Assembly (NCBI GenBank): GCA_948739805.1 | Contig: CAPYID010000001.1 | Coordinates: 62,001 to 126,000, forward strand | Direction of reading: 5' to 3' | Source of the DNA: an uncultured Clostridia bacterium | Lineage (GTDB): Bacteria; Bacillota; Clostridia; TANB77; CAG-508 | DNA: 64,000 nucleotides | In this document: positions 51,288 to 59,654 of the stretch, in pieces | Position numbering within the stretch: the first letter of the stretch is position 1 | Layout of the letters: every line of letters begins with the position of its first letter | Notes under the pieces: generated by a model | The model's database searches: none | Told to the model about the DNA's origin: nothing | What the model saw: the letters and a program-made list of their open reading frames with translations, nothing else | Translations under genes and position numbers: made by a program

Positions 51288-51959
51288 ATGGTAAAAGTAT
51301 TATTTGTATGTCTAGGAAATATATGTAGATCTCCAATGGCAGAATATATATTTAAAGATATTATAAAAAGACAGGGAATAGAAGAAATTCATATTGACTC
51401 TGCTGCAACAAGTAGCGAAGAAATAGGGAACTCTATTCATTATGGAACTAGAAATAAATTAAAAGAAATGAATATAGAGTATGGAAATCATTTTGCAAGA
51501 CAAATAACAAATAATGATTATGAGCAATTTGATTATATAATAGGCATGGAAGAAAAAAATATAAATGATATAAAGAAGATAGTAGGCAAAGACAATAAAA
51601 ATAAAGTTTATAGATTATTAGATTTTTCTAAAAATCCAAGAGATATTGCAGACCCATGGTACACAGGTGATTTTGATAAAACTTATGATGATATTGTAGA
51701 AGGATTAGAGGCATTTTTAAATTATTTAAGGCAAGAAAAAGAAGTACTATTAAATAAAAAAATATTAGAAAAATCTTTACCAGGTTATTTAGAAAACGAT
51801 TTAAAAAACTTAAAAGAGGGGATAAAGAACAATGTTACCTATTTGGATTGTTTAATAAATGAATTGCAGGGTTCAGTGAATAGTGCATTTGTAGATGGCG
51901 ATATATCAGAAGAACAATGTGATTACTTTTATAGAAAATATATAAGAATGGAGATATAA
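51288..51959 (+). CDS. Low-molecular-weight protein tyrosine phosphatase with extra C-terminal domain
   Basis: A 223-aa protein. Residues 1-150 are an LMW-PTP: the phosphate loop C8LGNICR14S and the general-acid Asp in ADPWYTGDF near residue 124. Members are about 150-160 residues; this one has about 70 more (KSLPGYLENDLKNLKEG, then YLDCLINELQGSVNSAFVDGDISEEQ). To my knowledge that tail resembles a small partner protein normally found before HipA-like kinase genes, and here a hipA-like start lies one base further on. The fusion is therefore probably a gene merger. Start ATG 51288 with AAAGGAGGAC. Confidence 0.85.
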   Translation: MVKVLFVCLGNICRSPMAEYIFKDIIKRQGIEEIHIDSAATSSEEIGNSIHYGTRNKLKEMNIEYGNHFARQITNNDYEQFDYIIGMEEKNINDIKKIVGKDNKNKVYRLLDFSKNPRDIADPWYTGDFDKTYDDIVEGLEAFLNYLRQEKEVLLNKKILEKSLPGYLENDLKNLKEGIKNNVTYLDCLINELQGSVNSAFVDGDISEEQCDYFYRKYIRMEI

Positions 51960-51960
51960 A

Positions 51961-52029
51961 ATGGTGGATTTTACTAATTGTAATATAAATAAATTTAAAT
52001 ATTATGGAGGAAAAAACGGAGGCAAAATA
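51961..52029 (+). pseudogene. Beheaded HipA-like kinase gene (first 23 codons only)
   Basis: MVDFTNCNINKFKYYGGKNGGKI is the recognisable start of HipA-like proteins in Bacillota (GG(A/K)NGxKI). At about 52029 it runs into reverse-oriented dapB sequence and loses similarity, so the rest of the kinase is missing. It directly follows the phosphatase gene with the antitoxin-like tail. Confidence 0.5.
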
Positions 52030-52449
52030 TGGTACAGAGTTAACTGCTACATCACACACACGCTTGGTAAAATCTTTCATGCTTGTCAGAAAATTATAAG
52101 CCTGAAAAACAGGTATATCTGTTTCAGATTTCATATGCAAGATGAGTGATTCATCCAGTTTAGGGGTTCCAACAACTAAGGGGATTTTAAAATCAGATGC
52201 GATATAATAATAAATTGTTCCCGCAATTGTCGGATTTGATACATCAATAATTAGTCCAGGCTTTTGGTTTTCAAAAAAATCATAAATTTTCTTAAAATTG
52301 TCAGCCTCAAACACAGGAAAATCATACTGATTTTCATTACGACCGAACCCCCCGCAGACCTTCCAGTTGGGATGCTGATTAACTAAATCGACAATCCGCC
52401 TCCCAAATTTACCTGTACAACCAGACACAAAAACATTTACTTCTTTCAT
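52029..52449 (-). pseudogene. dapB-like reductase fragment (foreign, truncated)
   Basis: On the minus strand the frame starting at 52449 (behind AAGGAG) codes for the DapB N-terminal Rossmann domain: NVFVSGCTGKFGRRIVDLV, GGFGRNENQYDFPVF, IIDVSNPTIAGTIYYYI and PLVVGTPKLDES. Full-length members have about 250 residues; this ends after about 140 where it meets the hipA remnant. It is more GC-rich than its neighbours and has an in-frame CGG (GKFGRR), suggesting a donor with different codon use. A promoter for polA follows on the other strand. Confidence 0.75.
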
Positions 52450-52589
52450 AGAACAAAACTCCTTTCGAAATAAAAAAATTATAGAGTAACCATTGTGCAA
52501 TTCAATGAACTACACAAAATTGCCTTGAAACATTAATTATTATATTACATAATTTATGTAAACACAAGAAAAATATAACAATTTTTCAG

Positions 52590-52618
52590 TTGCTAATTAT
52601 ATTATTTTATGATATTAT
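52590..52618 (+). promoter_or_regulatory. Promoter of polA
   Basis: TTGCTA (52590-52595) and TATTAT (52613-52618) with a 17-base spacer, 31 bases before the polA start. It is the best sigma-A site in the gap. Confidence 0.65.
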
Positions 52619-52649
52619 ATCAATACTATAAAAAATTTTAGGAGAGATA

Positions 52650-55352
52650 ATGAAAAGATTAGTTGTTATTGATGGAAATAGTATTATGAATAGAGCCTTT
52701 TATGGAATTATCGGAAATAGGGTATTAAGAACAGAAGATGGAACATATACAAATGGAGTATATGGGTTTTTAGCAATAATGTTTAAGATATTAGAAGATT
52801 TAAAACCAGAATATTTAGCAGTAGCATTCGATTTAAAAAAACCTACCAAAAGGCACCTAATGTATGCAGAATATAAAGGAACAAGGCATGCAATGCCAGA
52901 AGAACTTGTAGCACAAATGCCAATAATAAAAGAAATTCTAAATGCAATGAATATTACTATAATTGAAAAGGAAGGATATGAAGCAGATGATATTTTAGGA
53001 ACACTTGCAAAAAGAGCAGAAAAAAAAGGCATAGCAACAACTATTCTTTCTGGAGATAGAGATACACTTCAACTTGCAAGCAAAATGATTACCATAAGAA
53101 TTCCACATACAAAAGCAGGTAAAACAGAGGAAGAAGATTTTAACTCAGCAAAAGTCTTAGAAGCTTATGGCGTAACACCAAAAGGAATGATTGAAGTAAA
53201 AGGATTAATGGGAGATAAATCTGACAATATCCCAGGAGTTCCAGGAGTAGGAGAAAAAACAGCAATAGGATTAATAAAAAAATATAGAAATATAGAAAAC
53301 TTATACAAAGCGATAGAAGAAGGCACAGCAGACGAAAAAGGAAAATTAAGAGAAAATCTAGAAAATAATAAAGAATTAGCAATACTTTCAAAAACTTTAG
53401 GCACTATAGACACAAAAGTTCCAATCGAAAAAAGATTAAAAGATTTAGAAATAAAAGAATGGGATAAGCAAAAAGTATTAGAAGAATTTAAAACACTTAA
53501 ATTCAAAAAATATATAGAAAAATTTGAACTTGATAAAATTGAAGGGGAACAAGTAAAACGACAGAATATAGAGGAACTGTTTGATAAAAAATACATAACA
53601 AATGTTACTGAAATAGAAGAATTAAAAAATAATATAATTAAACAAAAACAAATGATATATCTTTTTGAAACTAAAGAGCTATTCAACTATCAAAGTATAA
53701 TTAATATGGAAATTAGTAATATATATATTTTTAACGAAGGAACTTCATACAAAATAGAAAAAAGCCTTTTAAATAATCTAAAAGACATATTTGAAGATGA
53801 GAGTGTAAAAAAGATAGGGTATAAGCAAAAAAAAGATTATATTCTACTTAAAGAACAAAATATAGAAATAAATAATATCTACTTTGATGTAGAAATATCA
53901 AGTTATTTATTAGATTCAAATGTTGGGAAATATGTGCTAGAAAGATTAGCAGAAAAATATTTAAACATAGACATAAACAATATAGCTAAAAACGATAATA
54001 GTGATGTACAACTAAATTTATTTGATAATATGCAAGAAGCGAATAAAAACGATAATATAGAATACCTATTAAAAGTATATATAATATCAAAATTATATGA
54101 AATAACAAATAAGCTATTAATAGAAAAAAATCTTATTGATTTATTTAATAATATAGAAATGCCATTAGAAAAAGTATTAGCTGATATGCAGTGTAATGGA
54201 ATACTTGTCGATAAACAAGAACTTATAAATTATGGAGAATTATTAAAACAAGAACTAACAAAATTAACAGAAGACATCTACAAGATATCAGGACAAGAAT
54301 TTAATATTAATTCACCAAAGCAACTAGGAAAAGTTTTATTTGAAGATTTAAAACTTACAACATATAAGAAAACCAAAAGTGGATATTCTACAGATGTAGA
54401 GACTTTAGAAAAAATCAAAAATGAGCATCCAGTAATTGAAAAGATTTTAGAATATAGGCAAATAGCGAAACTACTTACAACATATGTTGAAGGGCTTTTA
54501 CCATATATTAACACTAATACAGGAAGAATACATTCATATTTTCACCAAACAGTTACAGCAACAGGGAGACTAAGTAGTTCAGACCCAAATTTACAAAGTA
54601 TACCTACAAAATTTGAATCTGGAAAAAAACTTAGAGAAGTATTCAAGCCACAAAAAGGATATATATATGTTGATGCAGACTATTCGCAAATTGAACTTAG
54701 AGTTCTTTCACATGTGGCTCAAGACGAAACTTTGATAAATTCATTTAAAAATGGAGAAGATATACATAAACAAGTAGCTTCTCAAGTATTCAATACACCA
54801 CTAGAAGAAGTAACAAAAGAACAAAGAAGTCATGCAAAAGCAGTAAACTTTGGAATAGTGTATGGTATCAGTGATTATGGATTATCTGAGCAAATTGGAG
54901 TTCCAGTAAAAGTTGCAAAACAATATATACAAAACTATTTTGAGAAATATCCGCAAATAAAAAAATTTGAAGAAGAAATAATAGAAAAAGCTAAAAAAGA
55001 AGGATATGTAGATACTTTGTATGGAAGAAGAAGATATATTCCAGAAATAAATTCAAATAGCTATATGGTAAGACAATTTGGTGTTAGAATTGCAACAAAT
55101 ACACCAATACAAGGAACAGCAGCAGATATAATGAAAATAGCAATGATAAATGTATATAATAGGATAAAAAAGGAAAAATTAAAAACAAAAATAGTATTAC
55201 AAATTCATGATGAATTACTTTTAGAAGCACCAATAGAAGAAAAAGAGCAAGTAAAAAAACTATTAAAAACAGAAATGGAAAATGCTGTACCATTACTTGT
55301 TCCGCTAACTGCAGAAGTTTCAGAAGCAAGCAACTGGGAAGAATGTAAGTAA
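52650..55352 (+). CDS. polA: DNA polymerase I
   Basis: A 900-aa Pol I that fills gaps and removes RNA primers in replication and repair. The 5'-3' exonuclease domain (1-290) has VIDGNSIMNRAFYG, GYEADDILGTLA and GDKSDNIPGVPGVGEKTA. The polymerase domain has motif A DADYSQIELRVLSH near 673, motif B RSHAKAVNFGIVYG near 725 and motif C QIHDELLLEA near 850. In the central domain the proofreading DxE reads FET (YLFETKE), so 3'-5' exonuclease is probably inactive, as in many Bacillota. ATG 52650 behind AGGAGAG. Confidence 0.97.
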   Translation: MKRLVVIDGNSIMNRAFYGIIGNRVLRTEDGTYTNGVYGFLAIMFKILEDLKPEYLAVAFDLKKPTKRHLMYAEYKGTRHAMPEELVAQMPIIKEILNAMNITIIEKEGYEADDILGTLAKRAEKKGIATTILSGDRDTLQLASKMITIRIPHTKAGKTEEEDFNSAKVLEAYGVTPKGMIEVKGLMGDKSDNIPGVPGVGEKTAIGLIKKYRNIENLYKAIEEGTADEKGKLRENLENNKELAILSKTLGTIDTKVPIEKRLKDLEIKEWDKQKVLEEFKTLKFKKYIEKFELDKIEGEQVKRQNIEELFDKKYITNVTEIEELKNNIIKQKQMIYLFETKELFNYQSIINMEISNIYIFNEGTSYKIEKSLLNNLKDIFEDESVKKIGYKQKKDYILLKEQNIEINNIYFDVEISSYLLDSNVGKYVLERLAEKYLNIDINNIAKNDNSDVQLNLFDNMQEANKNDNIEYLLKVYIISKLYEITNKLLIEKNLIDLFNNIEMPLEKVLADMQCNGILVDKQELINYGELLKQELTKLTEDIYKISGQEFNINSPKQLGKVLFEDLKLTTYKKTKSGYSTDVETLEKIKNEHPVIEKILEYRQIAKLLTTYVEGLLPYINTNTGRIHSYFHQTVTATGRLSSSDPNLQSIPTKFESGKKLREVFKPQKGYIYVDADYSQIELRVLSHVAQDETLINSFKNGEDIHKQVASQVFNTPLEEVTKEQRSHAKAVNFGIVYGISDYGLSEQIGVPVKVAKQYIQNYFEKYPQIKKFEEEIIEKAKKEGYVDTLYGRRRYIPEINSNSYMVRQFGVRIATNTPIQGTAADIMKIAMINVYNRIKKEKLKTKIVLQIHDELLLEAPIEEKEQVKKLLKTEMENAVPLLVPLTAEVSEASNWEECK

Positions 55353-55364
55353 GGAGAAAGAATA

Positions 55365-55925
55365 TTGAACAAAAAGAAGAGGACAATATTGATAATTATA
55401 TTAATAATATTATTAATATTGATAACATTAAAAGCAATAAATATTGAAAACATAGTATTAAAACACATATATACAAAGCAATATGAAGAATGTATTTATA
55501 AGTGTTCAGAAGAATGTGAAATTGACCCCTTATTAATACTTGCCATAATAAGAGTTGAAAGTAATTTTAAAGAAGACAGTATTTCATTAAGTCAAGCAAA
55601 AGGATTAATGCAATTAATGGATTCAACAGCAGACGAACTAGCAACAAAACTAAACATGAACGAAGACTATGATATATTCAATGCAGAAACTAATATAGAA
55701 CTAGGAACAACATATATGTCTAATCTATTAACATACTACAACAACAATTTGTATCTGGCATTAGCTGCATATAATGCAGGAATAGGAAATGTAAATAAAT
55801 GGATAGAAAAAGGGACAATAAAAAAAGATGGTTCAGATATAGAAAATATACCATTCAAAGAAACAAGAAATTATGTTAGAAAGGTGTTACGAGATTATAG
55901 AATTTATAGTAAGTTATATGGCTAG
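55365..55925 (+). CDS. Lytic transglycosylase (SLT, MltE/Slt70-like domain)
   Basis: A 186-aa membrane-anchored enzyme that cleaves peptidoglycan glycan strands. An N-terminal helix (residues 5-23) precedes the SLT domain with the catalytic Glu in RVESNFKED, AKGLMQLMDSTA, LGTTYMSNLL and AAYNAGIGNVNKW. TTG 55365 behind AAGGAG, 12 bases after polA, so it is in the polA operon. The stop coincides with the start of a palindromic repeat. Confidence 0.92.
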   Translation: MNKKKRTILIIILIILLILITLKAINIENIVLKHIYTKQYEECIYKCSEECEIDPLLILAIIRVESNFKEDSISLSQAKGLMQLMDSTADELATKLNMNEDYDIFNAETNIELGTTYMSNLLTYYNNNLYLALAAYNAGIGNVNKWIEKGTIKKDGSDIENIPFKETRNYVRKVLRDYRIYSKLYG

Positions 55926-56044
55926 TTGAAAAATAATTGCTCTTTGGCATTGTTGTTCTGCAAAAGAAAATCCTTTGGCGTACACAAGCACGCCTCTGGT
56001 ATTTCTTTCTTGAACGCCTAGCCAAATAACAATTCTTTTCCAAC
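55925..56044. repeat. 120-bp palindromic repeat unit (MITE/hairpin-like)
   Basis: The ends GTTGAAAAATAATTGC and its partner (GCAATT-like AACAATTCTTTTCCAAC) pair over 24 positions with four mismatches. Inside, GGCGT/ACGCC and AAAGAAAATCC/GGTATTTCTTT extend the stem. The whole unit folds into one long imperfect hairpin around ACACAAGC. It is more GC-rich than the surroundings and has no ORF. It may be a non-autonomous mobile unit or a processing signal; only one copy is in the window. Confidence 0.6.
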
Positions 56045-56088
56045 TAATGTCTTATAAATGATGAAAAGGAATAGGAATAAGATTAAAA

Positions 56089-56682
56089 ATGGATAATTTA
56101 GAAGAACAAATAAATAAAGATATAAAAGAAAGATTAACAGAGCATAGATACAATCATTCAATAGGAGTAATGAAAAAGGCAGAGGAGTTAGCAAAATTTT
56201 ATGGATTAGATAGTAAAAAAGCAAGATTAATAGGGTTAGTACATGATATAGCAAAACAGATGAAACCATTAGAAATAAAAGAATACATATCAAAATATAA
56301 TTTAGAACTTGATGACATAGAAAAGTCAAATACAGAACTCATACATGCAAAAATTGGTGCAGATATAAGTAAAAGAAAATATAATTTTGATGACCAAATG
56401 GTAAATGCAGTAAAATATCATACAACAGGGCATCCAAATATGGATATGATGGCAAAGGTTATATTCATAGCAGATAAAATAGAAGAAAATAGAGATTATG
56501 AGGGAGTAGAAGAAAAAAGACAATTAGCATACCTAAATATAGACAAAGCAATAATAGAAACAATAGATTATACAACAAAAGATAGTATAAATAGAGGAAA
56601 AATGATACATACAGATTCGATTGATACAAGAAACCATTTATTAGAAAAAATTAATTATAAAACAAAATTAACTAAAATTTAG
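56089..56682 (+). CDS. yqeK: HD-domain hydrolase, YqeK family (Ap4A hydrolase)
   Basis: A 197-aa HD-domain protein. Metal ligands are in HRYNHSIGVMK (first His), GLVHDIAKQ (HD) and KYHTTGHPNMDMM, with IFIADKIEENRDYEGVEEKRQLA, the YqeK signature. YqeK hydrolyses diadenosine tetraphosphate symmetrically. It is usually next to nadD, which is not here. Confidence 0.9.
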   Translation: MDNLEEQINKDIKERLTEHRYNHSIGVMKKAEELAKFYGLDSKKARLIGLVHDIAKQMKPLEIKEYISKYNLELDDIEKSNTELIHAKIGADISKRKYNFDDQMVNAVKYHTTGHPNMDMMAKVIFIADKIEENRDYEGVEEKRQLAYLNIDKAIIETIDYTTKDSINRGKMIHTDSIDTRNHLLEKINYKTKLTKI

Positions 56683-56816
56683 CCATATAATTATCCTATC
56701 TGAAAATATTTAATTATATTATGAATTAACTTTAAATAATTATAAATTAATAGAATAAAACCTCAAATTACGAATAAAATAATAAGAAAAATGATTGGAC
56801 ATGTAAGAGGTAATTT

Positions 56817-57914
56817 ATGATTATTGATATGGGTTATTGGAATAAAGTTATTAGAAGAATTATAGGACTAGCATTAACTATTGTAGGGATATGTTTAGCG
56901 ATTAAACTTTCAGTATTTTATACACCTTTTTTAATAGCAATAGCAATAGCAATGCTAATAGAACCTTTAATAAAATGGACATCTAAAAAAACAAAACTAG
57001 AAAGAAAAAAGACTGCAATAATAGTATTGGTTTTAGTATTTGCAATAATTATAGGGATATTAGTTTTAGGAATAACAACTCTAATTTCTGAAGCTTCTAA
57101 TCTATTATCAGGATTAAATGGATATATAGACATTGCATATGCAAAAGTACAAGAATTAACGCAATATGTTAAATTTGATGGATTTGAAAATAAAGAAGAA
57201 ATAAATACAATTCTTCAAAATGCAACAAGAAATTTACTAGATACAGTATCAAATATTATTACCAGTTTTTTACAGTCCATATTAAGTGCAGTAACATCAC
57301 TTCCAGAAATAGGAATTTATACAGTAATTACAATTATTGCCACATATTTTATGTGTACAGATAGATTATATATGTTAGACCAATTAGAACATCATTTGCC
57401 TAAAAGTTGGGTAAGAAAAATAGGAATACATGTTAGAGAAATAGCCTCATATCTAGGAAACTATTTAAAAGCTGAATTTATATTAATAGGAATTGATTTC
57501 TTAATTGTTTTAGTTGGTTTACTTGCAATGAACTTTTTCGGTTTTAACATAGAATATCCTTTACTTGTAGCATTAGGAATTGGATTTGTAGATGCTTTAC
57601 CTTTAGTAGGTTCAGGTACAGCAATGGTTCCTTGGGCAGTAGTATCTGCACTAAATGGAGACTTAAGATTAGCAATTTCAATATTAGTTCTATTCGCAAT
57701 AATAATTATTGTAAGGCAATTATTAGAACCCAAAATTGTAAGTTCACAAATAGGAATTCACCCAATATTTACATTAATATCAATGTATACAGGATATAAA
57801 TTTATAGGCGTGTTAGGAATGTTAATAGGACCTATTATACTTATTATACTAAAAAGTATTTTTGGAAGATTAATTGATAAGGGAATACTAAAAACAATTT
57901 TCGACAGAAGGTAA
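56817..57914 (+). CDS. AI-2E family transporter
   Basis: A 365-aa membrane protein with about eight helices in the AI-2E (YdbI/PerM) layout, including the conserved end GIHPIFTLISMYTGYKFIGVLGMLIGPI and the PLVGSGTAMVPWA loop. Members export small molecules or ions; the substrate here is unknown. ATG 56817 behind AAGAGGTAATTT. The 130 bases before it hold no other feature. Confidence 0.9.
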   Translation: MIIDMGYWNKVIRRIIGLALTIVGICLAIKLSVFYTPFLIAIAIAMLIEPLIKWTSKKTKLERKKTAIIVLVLVFAIIIGILVLGITTLISEASNLLSGLNGYIDIAYAKVQELTQYVKFDGFENKEEINTILQNATRNLLDTVSNIITSFLQSILSAVTSLPEIGIYTVITIIATYFMCTDRLYMLDQLEHHLPKSWVRKIGIHVREIASYLGNYLKAEFILIGIDFLIVLVGLLAMNFFGFNIEYPLLVALGIGFVDALPLVGSGTAMVPWAVVSALNGDLRLAISILVLFAIIIIVRQLLEPKIVSSQIGIHPIFTLISMYTGYKFIGVLGMLIGPIILIILKSIFGRLIDKGILKTIFDRR

Positions 57915-57980
57915 TTGACAATTATTTTACTATGTAATAATATTAGAAATATAAAAATAGAGTAATGGAGATAATAAAAG

Positions 57981-58388
57981 ATGTTTTTAATAATTTGGTT
58001 TAGTGCCTCAATATATTTGATTGTAGCAGGAGTATACAAACAATATAAACATTATAAAAAAAGAAATCTAGATGGATTTCAAGAAACTACAGGTTATGTT
58101 GTGGATTACAAAAGAAATGAAAGATATAATATAGAATATGACAGACTACAAGTAACTTTTTCGTCTATTATTGAATATGAGGTAAATGGAAATAAATATA
58201 GATTAGTTAGAGATGTGTCGAGTTCTTTTAAGCAAAAATTAGGTAAAAAGATAAGAGTTATGTATAATCCAAATATTCCAACAGATTCAATTATAAAAAA
58301 TGATTTTTCAGCAATAGTTGTTATAATTGGAGGAATTTTCCTTTTTATAATAGGAGTAATAATGTTTATAAAAATGTTAGTGAATTAA
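57981..58388 (+). CDS. DUF3592-like membrane protein
   Basis: A 135-aa protein with an N-terminal helix (3-17), a soluble beta-rich middle (TTGYVVDYKRNERYN, then IIEYEVNGNKYRLVRDVSS, VMYNPNIPTDSI) and a C-terminal helix (110-131). This is the DUF3592 architecture. Function unknown. ATG 57981; upstream site is a weak GGAG. Confidence 0.8.
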   Translation: MFLIIWFSASIYLIVAGVYKQYKHYKKRNLDGFQETTGYVVDYKRNERYNIEYDRLQVTFSSIIEYEVNGNKYRLVRDVSSSFKQKLGKKIRVMYNPNIPTDSIIKNDFSAIVVIIGGIFLFIIGVIMFIKMLVN

Positions 58389-58491
58389 AATATTTATGGT
58401 AAAAAAGAATTGGATGCATAGTTTTTTCTACTTTTTTTATAATTTTACTATATATTGGCATTAGAATTCTTGCAAAAATAAGGAGAGAAAA

Positions 58492-59652
58492 ATGTATTAT
58501 TTAAAATTATTTGATGAAGATTTAATTTCATTTAATATGGATAATAAATTAGGACTAAATATAACAGATATAAAAATATTAAGTAACAATAAAAAAATAT
58601 TTCCAGTTAGGCTACAAGATAAAATTAATGAAGAAACAATAGAAGATTTTATTAAGTCTAGAATTATTCCTAAAAATAGAGCATTTGTACATACAATACT
58701 AGAATCAGTAGGATTAAATATTAATGATAAAAAATCTATTATTGATGTTAGTAAAGGACTTTCATTAACTGATTGTTATTGGGTAGTACAAGATAAAACA
58801 CTAAAATTTGCTAATTATAATTTGTTTGACAATGATTTTTCTAAAGTACTATCATTAATAGCCTTTACAGGGTATTCATCAAAAATAAAAGACTTAATAA
58901 CGTCTCCAGAATTCGCTACAAATGGAATGCTACCAAAAGCATGGAGAAAAATTAATAATGAAATATACTTATTTAAGGGAAGTACAGCTTCTTATAATTA
59001 TGCAAATACTGGATTTGAGCCATATTGCGAATTTTATGCTAGTCAAGTTGCAACAAAAATGGGAGTTGAGCATATAGATTATAATTTAAGCAAATGGAAA
59101 AACACTCTATCATCAACATGTAAACTATTTACTAGCAAAAATATTTCATATGTACAAATAGGAGATGTAGTATCATACGGTGGTATAAAAAAAGTATATG
59201 AATATGTAAAAGGTCTAGGATTTGAAGAAAAATTTATTAATATGATTTTATTTGATGCAATATGTATAAATATAGATAGACATTATGGAAATTTTGGATT
59301 ATTAAGAGATAATCATACTGGAGCGTTTATTGACTTTGCACCAATATTTGATAATGGTGAAAACTTATTATCAAAAGCTATACCTAATGTTTTTGATAAT
59401 AAAGAAGAATTTAAAAAATATATTGAGAAAAACGAAATAAATATATCATATTATGGAGTAAGTTATGATGATTTAGTAAAAGAATTTTGTAATAAAACAA
59501 ATATAAAAACACTTAGAAGGTTATTAGACTTTAAATTAAAAAAACATAGTAGTTATAATCTACCAACAAACAGATTAGAGTGTTTAAATTATATGATTCA
59601 AGAAAGAGCAAAGAGATTTATAAATATTATAAACGAAAAAGAGAATAGTTAA
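58492..59652 (+). CDS. HipA-like serine/threonine kinase
   Basis: A 386-aa protein with the HipA kinase core: the catalytic loop INIDRHYGNFG near residue 258 and the metal-binding DFAPIFDNGEN near residue 282, with an upstream LFKGSTASYNYANTG nucleotide-binding loop. In HipA these residues phosphorylate aminoacyl-tRNA synthetase-like targets and stop growth. The N-terminal 120 residues are a different domain. No obvious antitoxin gene lies beside it; priA follows two bases away. ATG 58492 behind AAGGAG. Confidence 0.8.
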   Translation: MYYLKLFDEDLISFNMDNKLGLNITDIKILSNNKKIFPVRLQDKINEETIEDFIKSRIIPKNRAFVHTILESVGLNINDKKSIIDVSKGLSLTDCYWVVQDKTLKFANYNLFDNDFSKVLSLIAFTGYSSKIKDLITSPEFATNGMLPKAWRKINNEIYLFKGSTASYNYANTGFEPYCEFYASQVATKMGVEHIDYNLSKWKNTLSSTCKLFTSKNISYVQIGDVVSYGGIKKVYEYVKGLGFEEKFINMILFDAICINIDRHYGNFGLLRDNHTGAFIDFAPIFDNGENLLSKAIPNVFDNKEEFKKYIEKNEINISYYGVSYDDLVKEFCNKTNIKTLRRLLDFKLKKHSSYNLPTNRLECLNYMIQERAKRFINIINEKENS

Positions 59653-59654
59653 TT

